Positions 32,658 to 39,964 of a stretch of 39,964 nucleotides of DNA are shown here, in pieces. The stretch's first letter is position 1. Each line of letters begins with the position of its first letter. The stretch is from OCS116 cluster bacterium AG-390-A19 (GTDB taxonomy: Bacteria > Pseudomonadota > Alphaproteobacteria > MED-G09), in assembly GCA_003278145.1 (NCBI GenBank), contig QCGV01000009.1, forward strand, positions 1 through 39,964. The letters are read 5' to 3'. The translations under genes and the position numbers were made by a program. The notes under the pieces are model-generated. The model searched no databases. It was not told where the DNA came from and saw nothing but the letters and a program-made list of their open reading frames with translations.

Positions 32658-33506
32658 ATGCAAATTAATTTTAAGAATAACTTTGTTATTAGTGAATGTA
32701 TCCACGGTACTATGATTTGGCCTGTGGGTGATAGTGTTTTAGGGCCTTGTTTAAAAAATTATGGAGAATGGTCAGAGGGTGAAAATATCATCATGTCACA
32801 ATTTATTAATAAAGGTGATACTGTGATAGATATTGGAGCAAACATAGGAACAACTGTATTATCATTATCAAAAAAAGTTGGTGAAAATGGAAAAGTTTTG
32901 GCCTTTGAGCCTCAAAATCACATTGCTCAATGTCTTAATACTAATTTAACTATCAATGGTATAAATAATGTGATTGTTGATAATGCCGCGATATCAAAAA
33001 AATGTGGGTGGGCAAAAATTAATGATAAAGACTTTCAGGAAAACGGGCATTATGGTGAAGTCGGAATATCAAAGGAAGGTACTACAAAAATAAGAACAAT
33101 AAACCTTGATGAAATAGAGTTAGATAGTTGTAGTTTAATTAAAATTGATATTGAGGGTCACGAATGGGAAGCTATTCAAGGAGGAGGGAATTTTTTAAAA
33201 AAACATAAACCAGTTCTTTACATGGAAGCAAAAAAGGATGAAGAAGGTACAAAAAAATTCCTTAAATGGTTTTTTGATAATGGTTGGGCATGCTATTGGC
33301 ATTATGCATTTTGGTATAGAGAAAATAATTATAAAAATAATAATAATCTGATACTCAATTCGGGAATTGGAGATATGAATATTGTTGCAGTTCCTGAAAA
33401 CAATAAACAACCAACCAATCTCTTAAAATTAAAAAGTTTTGATGAAGAGTGGAATGAAAAAGATCTTAAAGAGTTTTATGAATTAAACAAATTAGCCATG
33501 ATATAA
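32658..33506 (+). CDS. FkbM-family SAM-dependent methyltransferase
   Basis: This 282-residue methyltransferase has the SAM loop VIDIGANIGTT (56-66), VLAFEPQNHI, and the family-typical IKIDIEGHEWEAIQGG. FkbM-family enzymes O-methylate hydroxyl groups of natural products or glycans. The acceptor is unknown. AGGA lies eight bases before the ATG. The stop is only four bases from the convergent photolyase-like gene, with no terminator visible between them. Confidence 0.9.
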   Translation: MQINFKNNFVISECIHGTMIWPVGDSVLGPCLKNYGEWSEGENIIMSQFINKGDTVIDIGANIGTTVLSLSKKVGENGKVLAFEPQNHIAQCLNTNLTINGINNVIVDNAAISKKCGWAKINDKDFQENGHYGEVGISKEGTTKIRTINLDEIELDSCSLIKIDIEGHEWEAIQGGGNFLKKHKPVLYMEAKKDEEGTKKFLKWFFDNGWACYWHYAFWYRENNYKNNNNLILNSGIGDMNIVAVPENNKQPTNLLKLKSFDEEWNEKDLKEFYELNKLAMI

Positions 33507-33510
33507 AAGT

Positions 33511-35007
33511 TTAAAATGTGTTTTCTTTAATAAAATTTTCAGCTTTTTTGAAAATTAGCTCTTTTCTATCAACATTCATTTTTTCTAATGTTCTTTTCAT
33601 AAATGATAACCTGTGATTATTTTTGATAGTATCAAAATGTTTAGAGACAAATCTCCAGTATAAACCGTCAACTATGTCACACCATTCACCTTTTTTGTAA
33701 TTACTCATTTTTAAAATATAATTAGAGCCACAAATATATGGTTTTGTTGAAAAAATACCTCCATCTGCATAAGTGCCCATTCCATATACATTTGGTACCA
33801 TTACCCAGTCAGATGAGTCTAAGTACATCTCCATAAACCATTTATATATTTCCTTTGGATCAATTTCAGATAGCGTCATTAAATTAGATATAATCATCAG
33901 CCTATTTATATGATGGGTATACCCAAATAAATTTGAAAAATTTATAGCATCATCAAGAGGCGGAATACCTGTCGTTCCCGAATACCACGTATTATTTATT
34001 TTATTTGAGAAATTAAAAAAATTACTCTTTTCTTGTTGATCACCTTTGACTTGATAAACCCCTCTGATAAATTCACGCCAACCAATAATTTGTCTTATAA
34101 ATCCCTCTACAGAGTTCAATGGAATTTCGTTGATATCTGTATAAGTAAGAACTCTAGAAATAATCTCTTCTGGCGTTATTAAACCTAGATTTAAAGAAGG
34201 ACTCAAAGCGCTATGAAATAAAAAATTATCTTCAATTAAAATTGCGTCTTCATATGATCCAAAATTTTTAAACTTATTCTTTATAAAATTATCTAAATTC
34301 TCTAAGGCATCCTGTCTTGTTAATGGCATCCATACTTCAGACAATTCCCCTGGATGATCAGGAAAATTAGTACTAATAAAATTTGAAATTTCTTCTATAT
34401 ACTTAGATGTTGAATTTTGGAATTTTTCAGGCAACTGGATATTTTTTGGAATTTTTTTTCTATTTTCTTCATCAAAAGACCATTTGCCGCCAATAGGTGA
34501 TTGATTTTCATCAATCAGAATATTTAATTTTTTTCTAATATTTTTATAAAAATTAGCATGACTTAGAGAATTCTTATCATTTGTATATTTTTCAAAATCT
34601 TCTCGTGACTCTAAAAACATTGGGGATCTAAAGAAAGTAATTTCTAAATTGTTGGTTTCAGAGAAAACTTTCATTCTATTTTCAAAGAATTTATCTTCAA
34701 TTTCAAAAAATTTAATATGATTAATTTTATTCTTAATTATATATTTTTTAAGCTTTTCTTCATAAGGAATTGAAAAATCTTCATTACTGATTTCAGAATA
34801 AAAAACATCAAAATGATTTTTAATTAATTCATCTTTTTTTTCTCTCATTGAACATAAAAACATCAAAATTTTTAACTTATGATGCTTTTCATATGTACAA
34901 AGGTCATAATCTTCAGCCATAAAGATTTGATTTGTATTTAATTTTTTTATTTCATCTATTGGAAATAGTTGATTACCCAATAGCACTAAAAGATCTTTTG
35001 ATTTCAT
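33511..35007 (-). CDS. Cryptochrome/photolyase-related protein (FeS-BCP family, cluster ligands reduced)
   Basis: This 498-residue protein has the whole architecture of the PhrB/(6-4)-photolyase-related family: the N-terminal domain LLVLLGNQLFP, the FAD region WREFIRGVYQ and FGYTHHINRLMIISNLMTL, and MYLDSSDWVMVPNVYGMGTYADGGIFSTKPY. In typical members four Cys hold a [4Fe-4S] cluster. Here the first is a Pro region (GIPPLDD, 347-353), the CxxC pair is replaced by SNYKKGEW (435-442), and only C443 remains near the last position. The loop between these points is shortened. It therefore probably lacks the cluster. It is expected to repair UV lesions or act as a blue-light protein with FAD. Confidence 0.87.
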   Translation of the reverse strand: MKSKDLLVLLGNQLFPIDEIKKLNTNQIFMAEDYDLCTYEKHHKLKILMFLCSMREKKDELIKNHFDVFYSEISNEDFSIPYEEKLKKYIIKNKINHIKFFEIEDKFFENRMKVFSETNNLEITFFRSPMFLESREDFEKYTNDKNSLSHANFYKNIRKKLNILIDENQSPIGGKWSFDEENRKKIPKNIQLPEKFQNSTSKYIEEISNFISTNFPDHPGELSEVWMPLTRQDALENLDNFIKNKFKNFGSYEDAILIEDNFLFHSALSPSLNLGLITPEEIISRVLTYTDINEIPLNSVEGFIRQIIGWREFIRGVYQVKGDQQEKSNFFNFSNKINNTWYSGTTGIPPLDDAINFSNLFGYTHHINRLMIISNLMTLSEIDPKEIYKWFMEMYLDSSDWVMVPNVYGMGTYADGGIFSTKPYICGSNYILKMSNYKKGEWCDIVDGLYWRFVSKHFDTIKNNHRLSFMKRTLEKMNVDRKELIFKKAENFIKENTF

Positions 35008-35037
35008 AATTGGTCTTTCTAATTTCTAAAAATAATT

Positions 35038-35979
35038 TTATTGCCAACTGATGACCATTCTTCCTCTTGTACCACCTGCATCGAGTCTTTTATGAGCTTC
35101 AGCAGCGTTCTGTGGCTTAACCGTATCAGCCACTCTGAGAGTAATTAAACCATCTTCGACTTGTTGACGAAGTTTATCAAGCTTCTTAAAATCACAATTA
35201 TATTCAGAAACCCATGTAGCAGTAAAATTTATATTTCTTTGAGGCTCTCCAATAAAATTTCTTACTGATGTAAATGAGCCATTATCTTTAACTGCGCCAA
35301 TAGCATCTTCATTTAATAAAGCTCCATCAGCAACACCATCAACACCTTTAGGAAATATTCTTCTAATTTCTTCAACAAAATTTTTTTCCCTAGGAATAAT
35401 ATGATCAGCTCCAAGATCTTTTAGAAGTTTAAGATCACTCTCATTTGAGTCTGCTATTACAATTAAGCCATCAGCTTTCGCAAGTTGAATAACATAACCG
35501 CCGTAGGCCCCTGGACCACCAGTTACAGCAATAGTCTGGCCTTTTTTTAGATTTAATAAATCCAAAGATAAACGTGCTGTTAATCCATTCATAGGTAGGG
35601 TTGCTGCCTCAATAAAAGAGGTATTTTTTGGTATCTTTACAACTGCAAATTGATTCAAAATTAGCCGATCACTATAAGCACCGTGAATGCCATTTGGCAT
35701 TACCATCCCCATGACGCTATCTCCGACTTTTACTCCTGTTTTAACATTCTCACCAACCTCTTCAACAATACCGGCAAAATCCATTCCTGGGACACATGGA
35801 AGAGAAAAATCTTTAATAAAGTGTTTAATTAATCCACTTCTGGAAACAATATCAGTTGGGTTAACTGCGGATGCATAATTCTTAATTTTTATGTCCTCAG
35901 AGCCAATTTCATTATCTGGAAACTCCATTACCTCTAAAACTTCTGGATCTCCAAATTTTTTAAAACCAACTGTCTTCAT
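35038..35979 (-). CDS. MDR-family quinone oxidoreductase/alcohol dehydrogenase-like
   Basis: This 313-residue medium-chain reductase starts MKTVGFKKFGDPEVLEV and has PGMDFAGIVEEVG, MNGLTARLSLDL and VTGGPGAYGGYVIQLAK, all family landmarks. No Zn-binding cluster is seen, so it is probably a quinone reductase-like NADPH enzyme. AAGGAG lies six bases before the ATG. It lies between an SDR and the photolyase-like gene and is likely co-transcribed with them. Confidence 0.92.
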   Translation of the reverse strand: MKTVGFKKFGDPEVLEVMEFPDNEIGSEDIKIKNYASAVNPTDIVSRSGLIKHFIKDFSLPCVPGMDFAGIVEEVGENVKTGVKVGDSVMGMVMPNGIHGAYSDRLILNQFAVVKIPKNTSFIEAATLPMNGLTARLSLDLLNLKKGQTIAVTGGPGAYGGYVIQLAKADGLIVIADSNESDLKLLKDLGADHIIPREKNFVEEIRRIFPKGVDGVADGALLNEDAIGAVKDNGSFTSVRNFIGEPQRNINFTATWVSEYNCDFKKLDKLRQQVEDGLITLRVADTVKPQNAAEAHKRLDAGGTRGRMVISWQ

Positions 35980-36038
35980 ATTATTCTCCTTAAATTTCTA
36001 TAAATAATTTTTTAAAATTAAATGCTAATAAAATATGA

Positions 36039-36845
36039 TTATTTATTTTTAAAATTTTTTAGAATTGTTTTAACATCGTATATGTCGTCTCCATCATACC
36101 TTGGAGCATACTTTTTATAGGCAGATGTTATTTCATTATTCCTTTTTTCAATATGAACACTGTTATACGCATGCGAAACTATTATATGTTCTTCATTCTT
36201 AATTTGTTCTTTAACTATATTAGCAAACTCATCAGCATTCATACCGCCTTCAACCTCTCCTGTTAATGGCGTGTCTACATAACCAGGGAATATTGTGCCA
36301 ACATGGATATAATCAGGAAGATCATTTCTTAAGCTCTCGCTTAAACCAAGAACTGCATGTTTAGACGCGACATAAGCAACGGATTTTGGAACAGCAACAA
36401 ATAATGAATTTTCTGAACCAAGATTATAAATGGCTGCATTCGTTCCTTGCTCTATCATTTTTTTACTAAAAACAGCGCATCCATGCCAAACTCCAAAAAA
36501 ATTGACATCAAAAACTTTTTTAGCTTCTTTAATATTTACTCTATCAATTCGTCCTCTAGCACCTGAAATACCAGCATTATTAATTAACATGTCAACACTA
36601 CCAAAATGCCCAACGGTAAATTCTGCAAATTTTTCAACACTTTTAAGGTCCGTCACATCAAGATATGTTTCAGCAGCCTCTATCCCTAGATCAATTAAAA
36701 ATGATACTGCTTCTTTTAGTTTATCTTTTCTTGGTTCTCCAATAACTATTTTTGCACCTTCACTTCCAAGTGTCTTTGCTAGAGCAAAACCTATTCCTGT
36801 AGCGCCACCTGTTATAGCTATCACTTTGTCTTTTAAATTTCTCAT
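36039..36845 (-). CDS. Short-chain dehydrogenase/reductase
   Basis: This 268-residue classical SDR has ITGGATGIG (11-19), NNAG (89-92), S144 in NLGSENS, and Y158-V-A-S-K162. The second strand ends IVIGEPRK, so an NADP preference is likely. The C-terminal 60 residues are a charged tail with no SDR family ending. The substrate is unknown. It lies 18 bases downstream of the DUF2805 gene and 59 bases upstream of the MDR gene. Confidence 0.93.
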   Translation of the reverse strand: MRNLKDKVIAITGGATGIGFALAKTLGSEGAKIVIGEPRKDKLKEAVSFLIDLGIEAAETYLDVTDLKSVEKFAEFTVGHFGSVDMLINNAGISGARGRIDRVNIKEAKKVFDVNFFGVWHGCAVFSKKMIEQGTNAAIYNLGSENSLFVAVPKSVAYVASKHAVLGLSESLRNDLPDYIHVGTIFPGYVDTPLTGEVEGGMNADEFANIVKEQIKNEEHIIVSHAYNSVHIEKRNNEITSAYKKYAPRYDGDDIYDVKTILKNFKNK

Positions 36846-36863
36846 AACATCACCTATTAAAGC

Positions 36864-37070
36864 TTACTTATAATTTTTTCTTCTATCAGAAAATTCCCTT
36901 ACTCTCTTTCGCCATGATTTATATGAACGAGGTTTCAAATTATCTCTCATAAGCTCTTTGACTTGTTGATCATTAATTCCATATAAAGATTTTATACTCT
37001 TGAAGCTAGTATGATCGGATAATGCTAGTTCAATAATTTCACTTTTTTCACTTTCAGAAAATTTTTTCAT
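36864..37070 (-). CDS. DUF2805/TIGR03643-family small protein
   Basis: This 68-residue protein matches the family by its pattern SESEKSEIIELALSDHTSFKSIKSLYGINDQQVKELMRD (residues 5-42) followed by LKPRSYKSWRKRVRE. It is short, basic at the end, and helix-turn-helix-like. The function is unknown. Members are often, to my knowledge, near photolyase-related genes, which would fit the gene 1.9 kb downstream here; that association should be checked. It lies 16 bases after the PhyH-like gene. Confidence 0.85.
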   Translation of the reverse strand: MKKFSESEKSEIIELALSDHTSFKSIKSLYGINDQQVKELMRDNLKPRSYKSWRKRVREFSDRRKNYK

Positions 37071-37086
37071 ATTAGCTTATTAATTT

Positions 37087-38256
37087 CTAAATACTTAAAT
37101 CATCAAGATTGTAATCTTTGAGGTCTTTAATAGAATTTTCATTCCATTGGAAAATTTTATTAGCGTCATTAAATGGTTGATATTTGTATGGTTCTTCTTC
37201 AGGAAATCTTTGTTTTCGAGCTTCTATCGCATACCCTAAAACTCTTGAACGATGTTCAATAACATCTGAATTAAAGATCTGAGAAGCACTATGAACACCT
37301 CCTCCCTTTACACCCAAAACAGATGAACGCTTATGGAAACCGAAATTAACTGTAATTCTTCTTTCATAACCACAGTTAGGAAATGATCCGTGAAGTAATT
37401 GACGATTACATATAACTACATCACCGGGATTACAAATAATTGGAACACATCCCCTTAAACGTTCTCCACCAGATTCATTGGTTAATTTCTTAATATCAAT
37501 TTTACCGGTTTTATGAGTTCCAGGTAAAACCCAAACACCATTTACAGCAGTACTTCCAAATATTTGAGCCATAAAATTAAAACCATGAATATCTTCGTCA
37601 AAATCTTCACTTTCCCAATGCGTAACTCCATCCTGATGCCATGAGACAGCAGCACCGATTCCTGGTTCTTTGATAAATAATGCTTCATTAAAAGGAGCGA
37701 AATCGGGTCCATTTATGGACTCTGCAACTTTTAAAAGTTCAGGATGAGCATAGGTTCGTAAACATGCTTCTGAAAACTGAAGTGAACCAAGTAATATTAA
37801 CGGTGTGGAGTCTGGAGCTTCTTCATTTGCCTTAGGTTCAAACATCTTTATTTGATGCCTTCCATTTGCTAGTTTGGTCCCGCCTAGGGGATCTCCGAGA
37901 GGTTTTGACCAAATTAAATTTAAAGCTTTATTATTTGAACCAAGCGCAGGACTACCTTTATGATTAATTTTACTATCAGGTCCTGTTGGTAAAATATTTT
38001 TAATTTTTTCTAGATCGATTTTTATATCTTTCAACTCTTCTTTGCTTAAAACATCTTCAAAAATATAGAAACCATATTTAGAGTAGGCGTTTCTAATTGA
38101 TAAAGATAGTGATCCATCATTTTCAAATAGAATAGGTCCACGATTATTAATAGAAAGAGCTTTTTTCTCACCCTCAATTAGATATTTCCTTACTAAGTGA
38201 GATTCATCTCCGTAATACTCAGCACATGCTGCAATTGATTTGGACGCATCAATCAT
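37087..38256 (-). CDS. Phytanoyl-CoA dioxygenase (PhyH) family protein
   Basis: This 389-residue Fe(II)/2-oxoglutarate dioxygenase has iron ligands H207 and D209 in SWHQDGVTHW, H289 in QLLHGSFPNC, and R300 for 2-oxoglutarate. The length exceeds the minimal family by an N-terminal helix region (1-60). It would hydroxylate a small molecule or an acyl chain. The gene starts six bases after the amidohydrolase stop, so the two are probably one operon. The substrate is unknown. Confidence 0.92.
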   Translation of the reverse strand: MIDASKSIAACAEYYGDESHLVRKYLIEGEKKALSINNRGPILFENDGSLSLSIRNAYSKYGFYIFEDVLSKEELKDIKIDLEKIKNILPTGPDSKINHKGSPALGSNNKALNLIWSKPLGDPLGGTKLANGRHQIKMFEPKANEEAPDSTPLILLGSLQFSEACLRTYAHPELLKVAESINGPDFAPFNEALFIKEPGIGAAVSWHQDGVTHWESEDFDEDIHGFNFMAQIFGSTAVNGVWVLPGTHKTGKIDIKKLTNESGGERLRGCVPIICNPGDVVICNRQLLHGSFPNCGYERRITVNFGFHKRSSVLGVKGGGVHSASQIFNSDVIEHRSRVLGYAIEARKQRFPEEEPYKYQPFNDANKIFQWNENSIKDLKDYNLDDLSI

Positions 38257-38262
38257 TTTTAA

Positions 38263-39963
38263 TTATTGAAGACTTGCTTCTTTTTTTTCATTATTGCGTC
38301 TAACTAATTTTCCTGGAAGTGCTCCAGTATGAGTACCATTATCAAATATAATCTCACCAGCCTTAATAGTTATTTCATAACCCTCAGGACGTTGCACTAA
38401 ACGTCTTCCTCCTGCTGGTAAATCAAAAATTGCCTCTGGCCTATGTAATCTAAGTGAATCAAAATCGATAATATTAACATCAGCAATCATTCCTTCCTTT
38501 AGATAACCTCTATCAAACATACCAAAAGCCTCTGCAGTACTTGATGTAAGTGACTTTACAATAAATTCTAATGGAAGCTTATCGCCGCGAGTTCTGTCTC
38601 TTCCCCAATGCGTCATAATGAATGTAGGCATACCTGCATCTGCAATTACTCCACAATGCGCACCTCCATCACTAAGACCAAATAATACATTTGGGTGTTC
38701 CAATAGTTTTTTGTGAGGCTCTAAATCATATGTATGATATCCTCCTAAAGGTTGATAAAAAAGTTCTTTACCTTCACCCTGAACAAGTAAATCATACATA
38801 ACTTCCATTACATCAGTATTTTGTTCTTGTGCAATTCCAGCTACACTGTCTTTAAATTCCGGTTCGTAATTAGGATTTTCACCAAGTGGAAAGACCTGCC
38901 CCATTAAGGAAGGTAAATCCTGCATTAATTCATTTTTAATAGTGGTTTCCTCAGAGAGAATTTTCTTTTTTATTTCTGGATCAAGTAATTTATTAACTAA
39001 TTCTTCATGGCCAAGAGATGCAAGCTCTTTCTTCCATGTTGGATGACCTACAAAAGCGTGAAAACTTGATTGAAGACCGTGTAATACACCAGTTGGTCTA
39101 CCAGCCGCCTGAGGTCTTATTTCATGACCTTCAAGACGTGCTTGCTCAGCTAGATTGTACATTTTATTATTTTTGTAAGCTGGAGCTGTAGTTGCAATTA
39201 ATGTCACAGTCAAACCTGTTTGTTTTTGGAAATCTTTTACCCACTCCCACTCTTCATCTTCTCCAAGATGATCGGATACCAGCTCAAAGACTGAATTATT
39301 TAAACCCTTCATACCTAATCCAAGCGCCAACATTTCTTCATTACCTGAAAAAGTACCTGGCATATATTCGCCATTGATATCTTTATGTAATAAGGTCTTT
39401 GAGCTCGAAAAACCTAATGCACCAGCCTCAACACCCTCTCTAACTAGGTCTGCCATATGATTAACTTCATCTTTTGTTGGCGCGTAATCAGAATTACAAC
39501 GTTCACCCATAACATATGCCCTAATAGCACCATGTGGTACTTGAGTGGCTACATCTATTGCTCGAGGGAAAGACTCTAAAGCATCTAGGTATTCGGGAAA
39601 ACTCTCCCAGTTCCAGTCAATACCTTCCGATAAAGCAGCGCCAGGGATATCCTCGACACCTTCCATTAATTCAATAAGAAAATCTCTATCCTTCTCCTTT
39701 ACGGGAGCGAAACCTACTCCACAATTACCCATGACTACAGTTGTTACACCATGCCAACTTGATGGTGCTAAAATTGGATCCCAAGTTGCTTGTCCATCGT
39801 AATGAGTATGAACATCAACCCAGCCTGGAGTAACTAGCTTACCTTTAGCATCAATTTCTCTAACACAAGTATCAAGAATTTCTCCAATTTTAGAAATTTT
39901 TCCATCCTTTATAGCTATATCTGCTGAGAATCTTTCTTCTCCAGTGCCATCAATGATAGTTCC
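38263..39963 (-). CDS. N-acyl-D-amino-acid deacylase-like amidohydrolase (5' end outside window)
   Basis: The frame stays open to the window edge with no stop, so the ATG at 39732 (489 aa) is internal and the real start is outside. Upstream of it are [18 protein letters not shown] and [12 protein letters not shown], which are the family start and HxH metal site. Further in are [11 protein letters not shown] with the bridging Cys, SDHLGED, and the Asp site in [10 protein letters not shown]. These match D-aminoacylase/dihydroorotase-like amidohydrolases that cleave N-acyl bonds with one or two Zn. The natural substrate is unknown. Confidence 0.93.
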   Translation of the reverse strand, partial: GTIIDGTGEERFSADIAIKDGKISKIGEILDTCVREIDAKGKLVTPGWVDVHTHYDGQATWDPILAPSSWHGVTTVVMGNCGVGFAPVKEKDRDFLIELMEGVEDIPGAALSEGIDWNWESFPEYLDALESFPRAIDVATQVPHGAIRAYVMGERCNSDYAPTKDEVNHMADLVREGVEAGALGFSSSKTLLHKDINGEYMPGTFSGNEEMLALGLGMKGLNNSVFELVSDHLGEDEEWEWVKDFQKQTGLTVTLIATTAPAYKNNKMYNLAEQARLEGHEIRPQAAGRPTGVLHGLQSSFHAFVGHPTWKKELASLGHEELVNKLLDPEIKKKILSEETTIKNELMQDLPSLMGQVFPLGENPNYEPEFKDSVAGIAQEQNTDVMEVMYDLLVQGEGKELFYQPLGGYHTYDLEPHKKLLEHPNVLFGLSDGGAHCGVIADAGMPTFIMTHWGRDRTRGDKLPLEFIVKSLTSSTAEAFGMFDRGYLKEGMIADVNIIDFDSLRLHRPEAIFDLPAGGRRLVQRPEGYEITIKAGEIIFDNGTHTGALPGKLVRRNNEKKEASLQ

Positions 39964-39964
39964 A

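Noticed and set aside
36430-36873. 147-codon open frame on the + strand
   Set aside because: It lies wholly antisense to the SDR at 36039-36845, which has all catalytic motifs. The + frame is low-complexity Ser/Pro/Ala/Leu, a typical shadow.
1-39964. CRISPR array, insertion sequence, integrase or prophage
   Set aside because: No direct repeats with spacers, terminal inverted repeats, transposase or integrase motif, or phage gene was found.

Overview
The window is a dense, strongly A+T-rich stretch of bacterial chromosome. It has short intergenic gaps, many ATGA, GTGA or TAATG overlaps, Shine-Dalgarno-led starts, and no tRNA, rRNA, mobile element, CRISPR array or phage gene. A TonB-dependent receptor, outer-membrane and periplasmic proteins, SelO, an ETHE1-type sulfur dioxygenase and many Rieske, SDR and NTF2-like proteins point to a Gram-negative proteobacterium. 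The best guess is a streamlined marine gammaproteobacterium of the SAR86 type. That placement is an inference from gene content and base composition. No transcription factor, sigma factor or two-component gene was recognised in about 40 kb.

Layout. 1-2259: the end of an unknown + gene, a minus-strand pair (DCC-family thiol protein and a fumarylacetoacetate-hydrolase-family enzyme), and an SDR. 2260-8150: a minus-strand run of GST, DUF998-like membrane protein, beta-carbonic anhydrase, Met-rich outer-membrane protein, DUF2939 protein, a TIP30-like NAD-binding protein, an ABM monooxygenase-like protein and a saccharopine-dehydrogenase-like reductase. 8164-13766: a likely catabolic locus, in which a TonB-dependent receptor with a clear terminator is divergent from NTF2-like protein, Rieske oxygenase, exported VOC protein and ETHE1-like persulfide dioxygenase. 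13759-20536: minus-strand small enzymes (HIT, EthD, an orphan membrane protein, MGMT, GFA, MDR reductase, YeiH-like exporter, SDR, two NTF2-like proteins, VOC, HAD). 20671-22083: a second Rieske oxygenase, divergent from a paralogue of the first NTF2-like protein. 22091-30838: a long minus-strand run with PlsC-like acyltransferase, two SDRs, glycerate-kinase-like protein, a third Rieske oxygenase, SelO, crotonase, GNAT, membrane protein and NmrA-like protein. 31037-33506: NTF2-like, secreted unknown, SRPBCC and FkbM methyltransferase genes on +. 33511-39963: a photolyase-related protein that lacks most iron-sulfur ligands, MDR, SDR, a DUF2805 protein, a PhyH-type dioxygenase and an N-acyl-D-amino-acid-deacylase-like amidohydrolase cut by the window edge.

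How it fits together. Import by the receptor, Rieske oxygenation, SDR and MDR redox steps, crotonase and FAH-type ring or C-C chemistry, and detoxification by GST, VOC, ETHE1 and GFA would suit breakdown of cyclic or aromatic organic matter (terpenoid, sterol-like or lignin-like). No substrate can be named from sequence. The points most worth a second look are the NTF2-like/Rieske pairings, the photolyase that appears to have lost three of the four Fe-S cysteines and lies in one strand run with a DUF2805 gene, and an exported VOC protein placed between an oxygenase and a persulfide dioxygenase.
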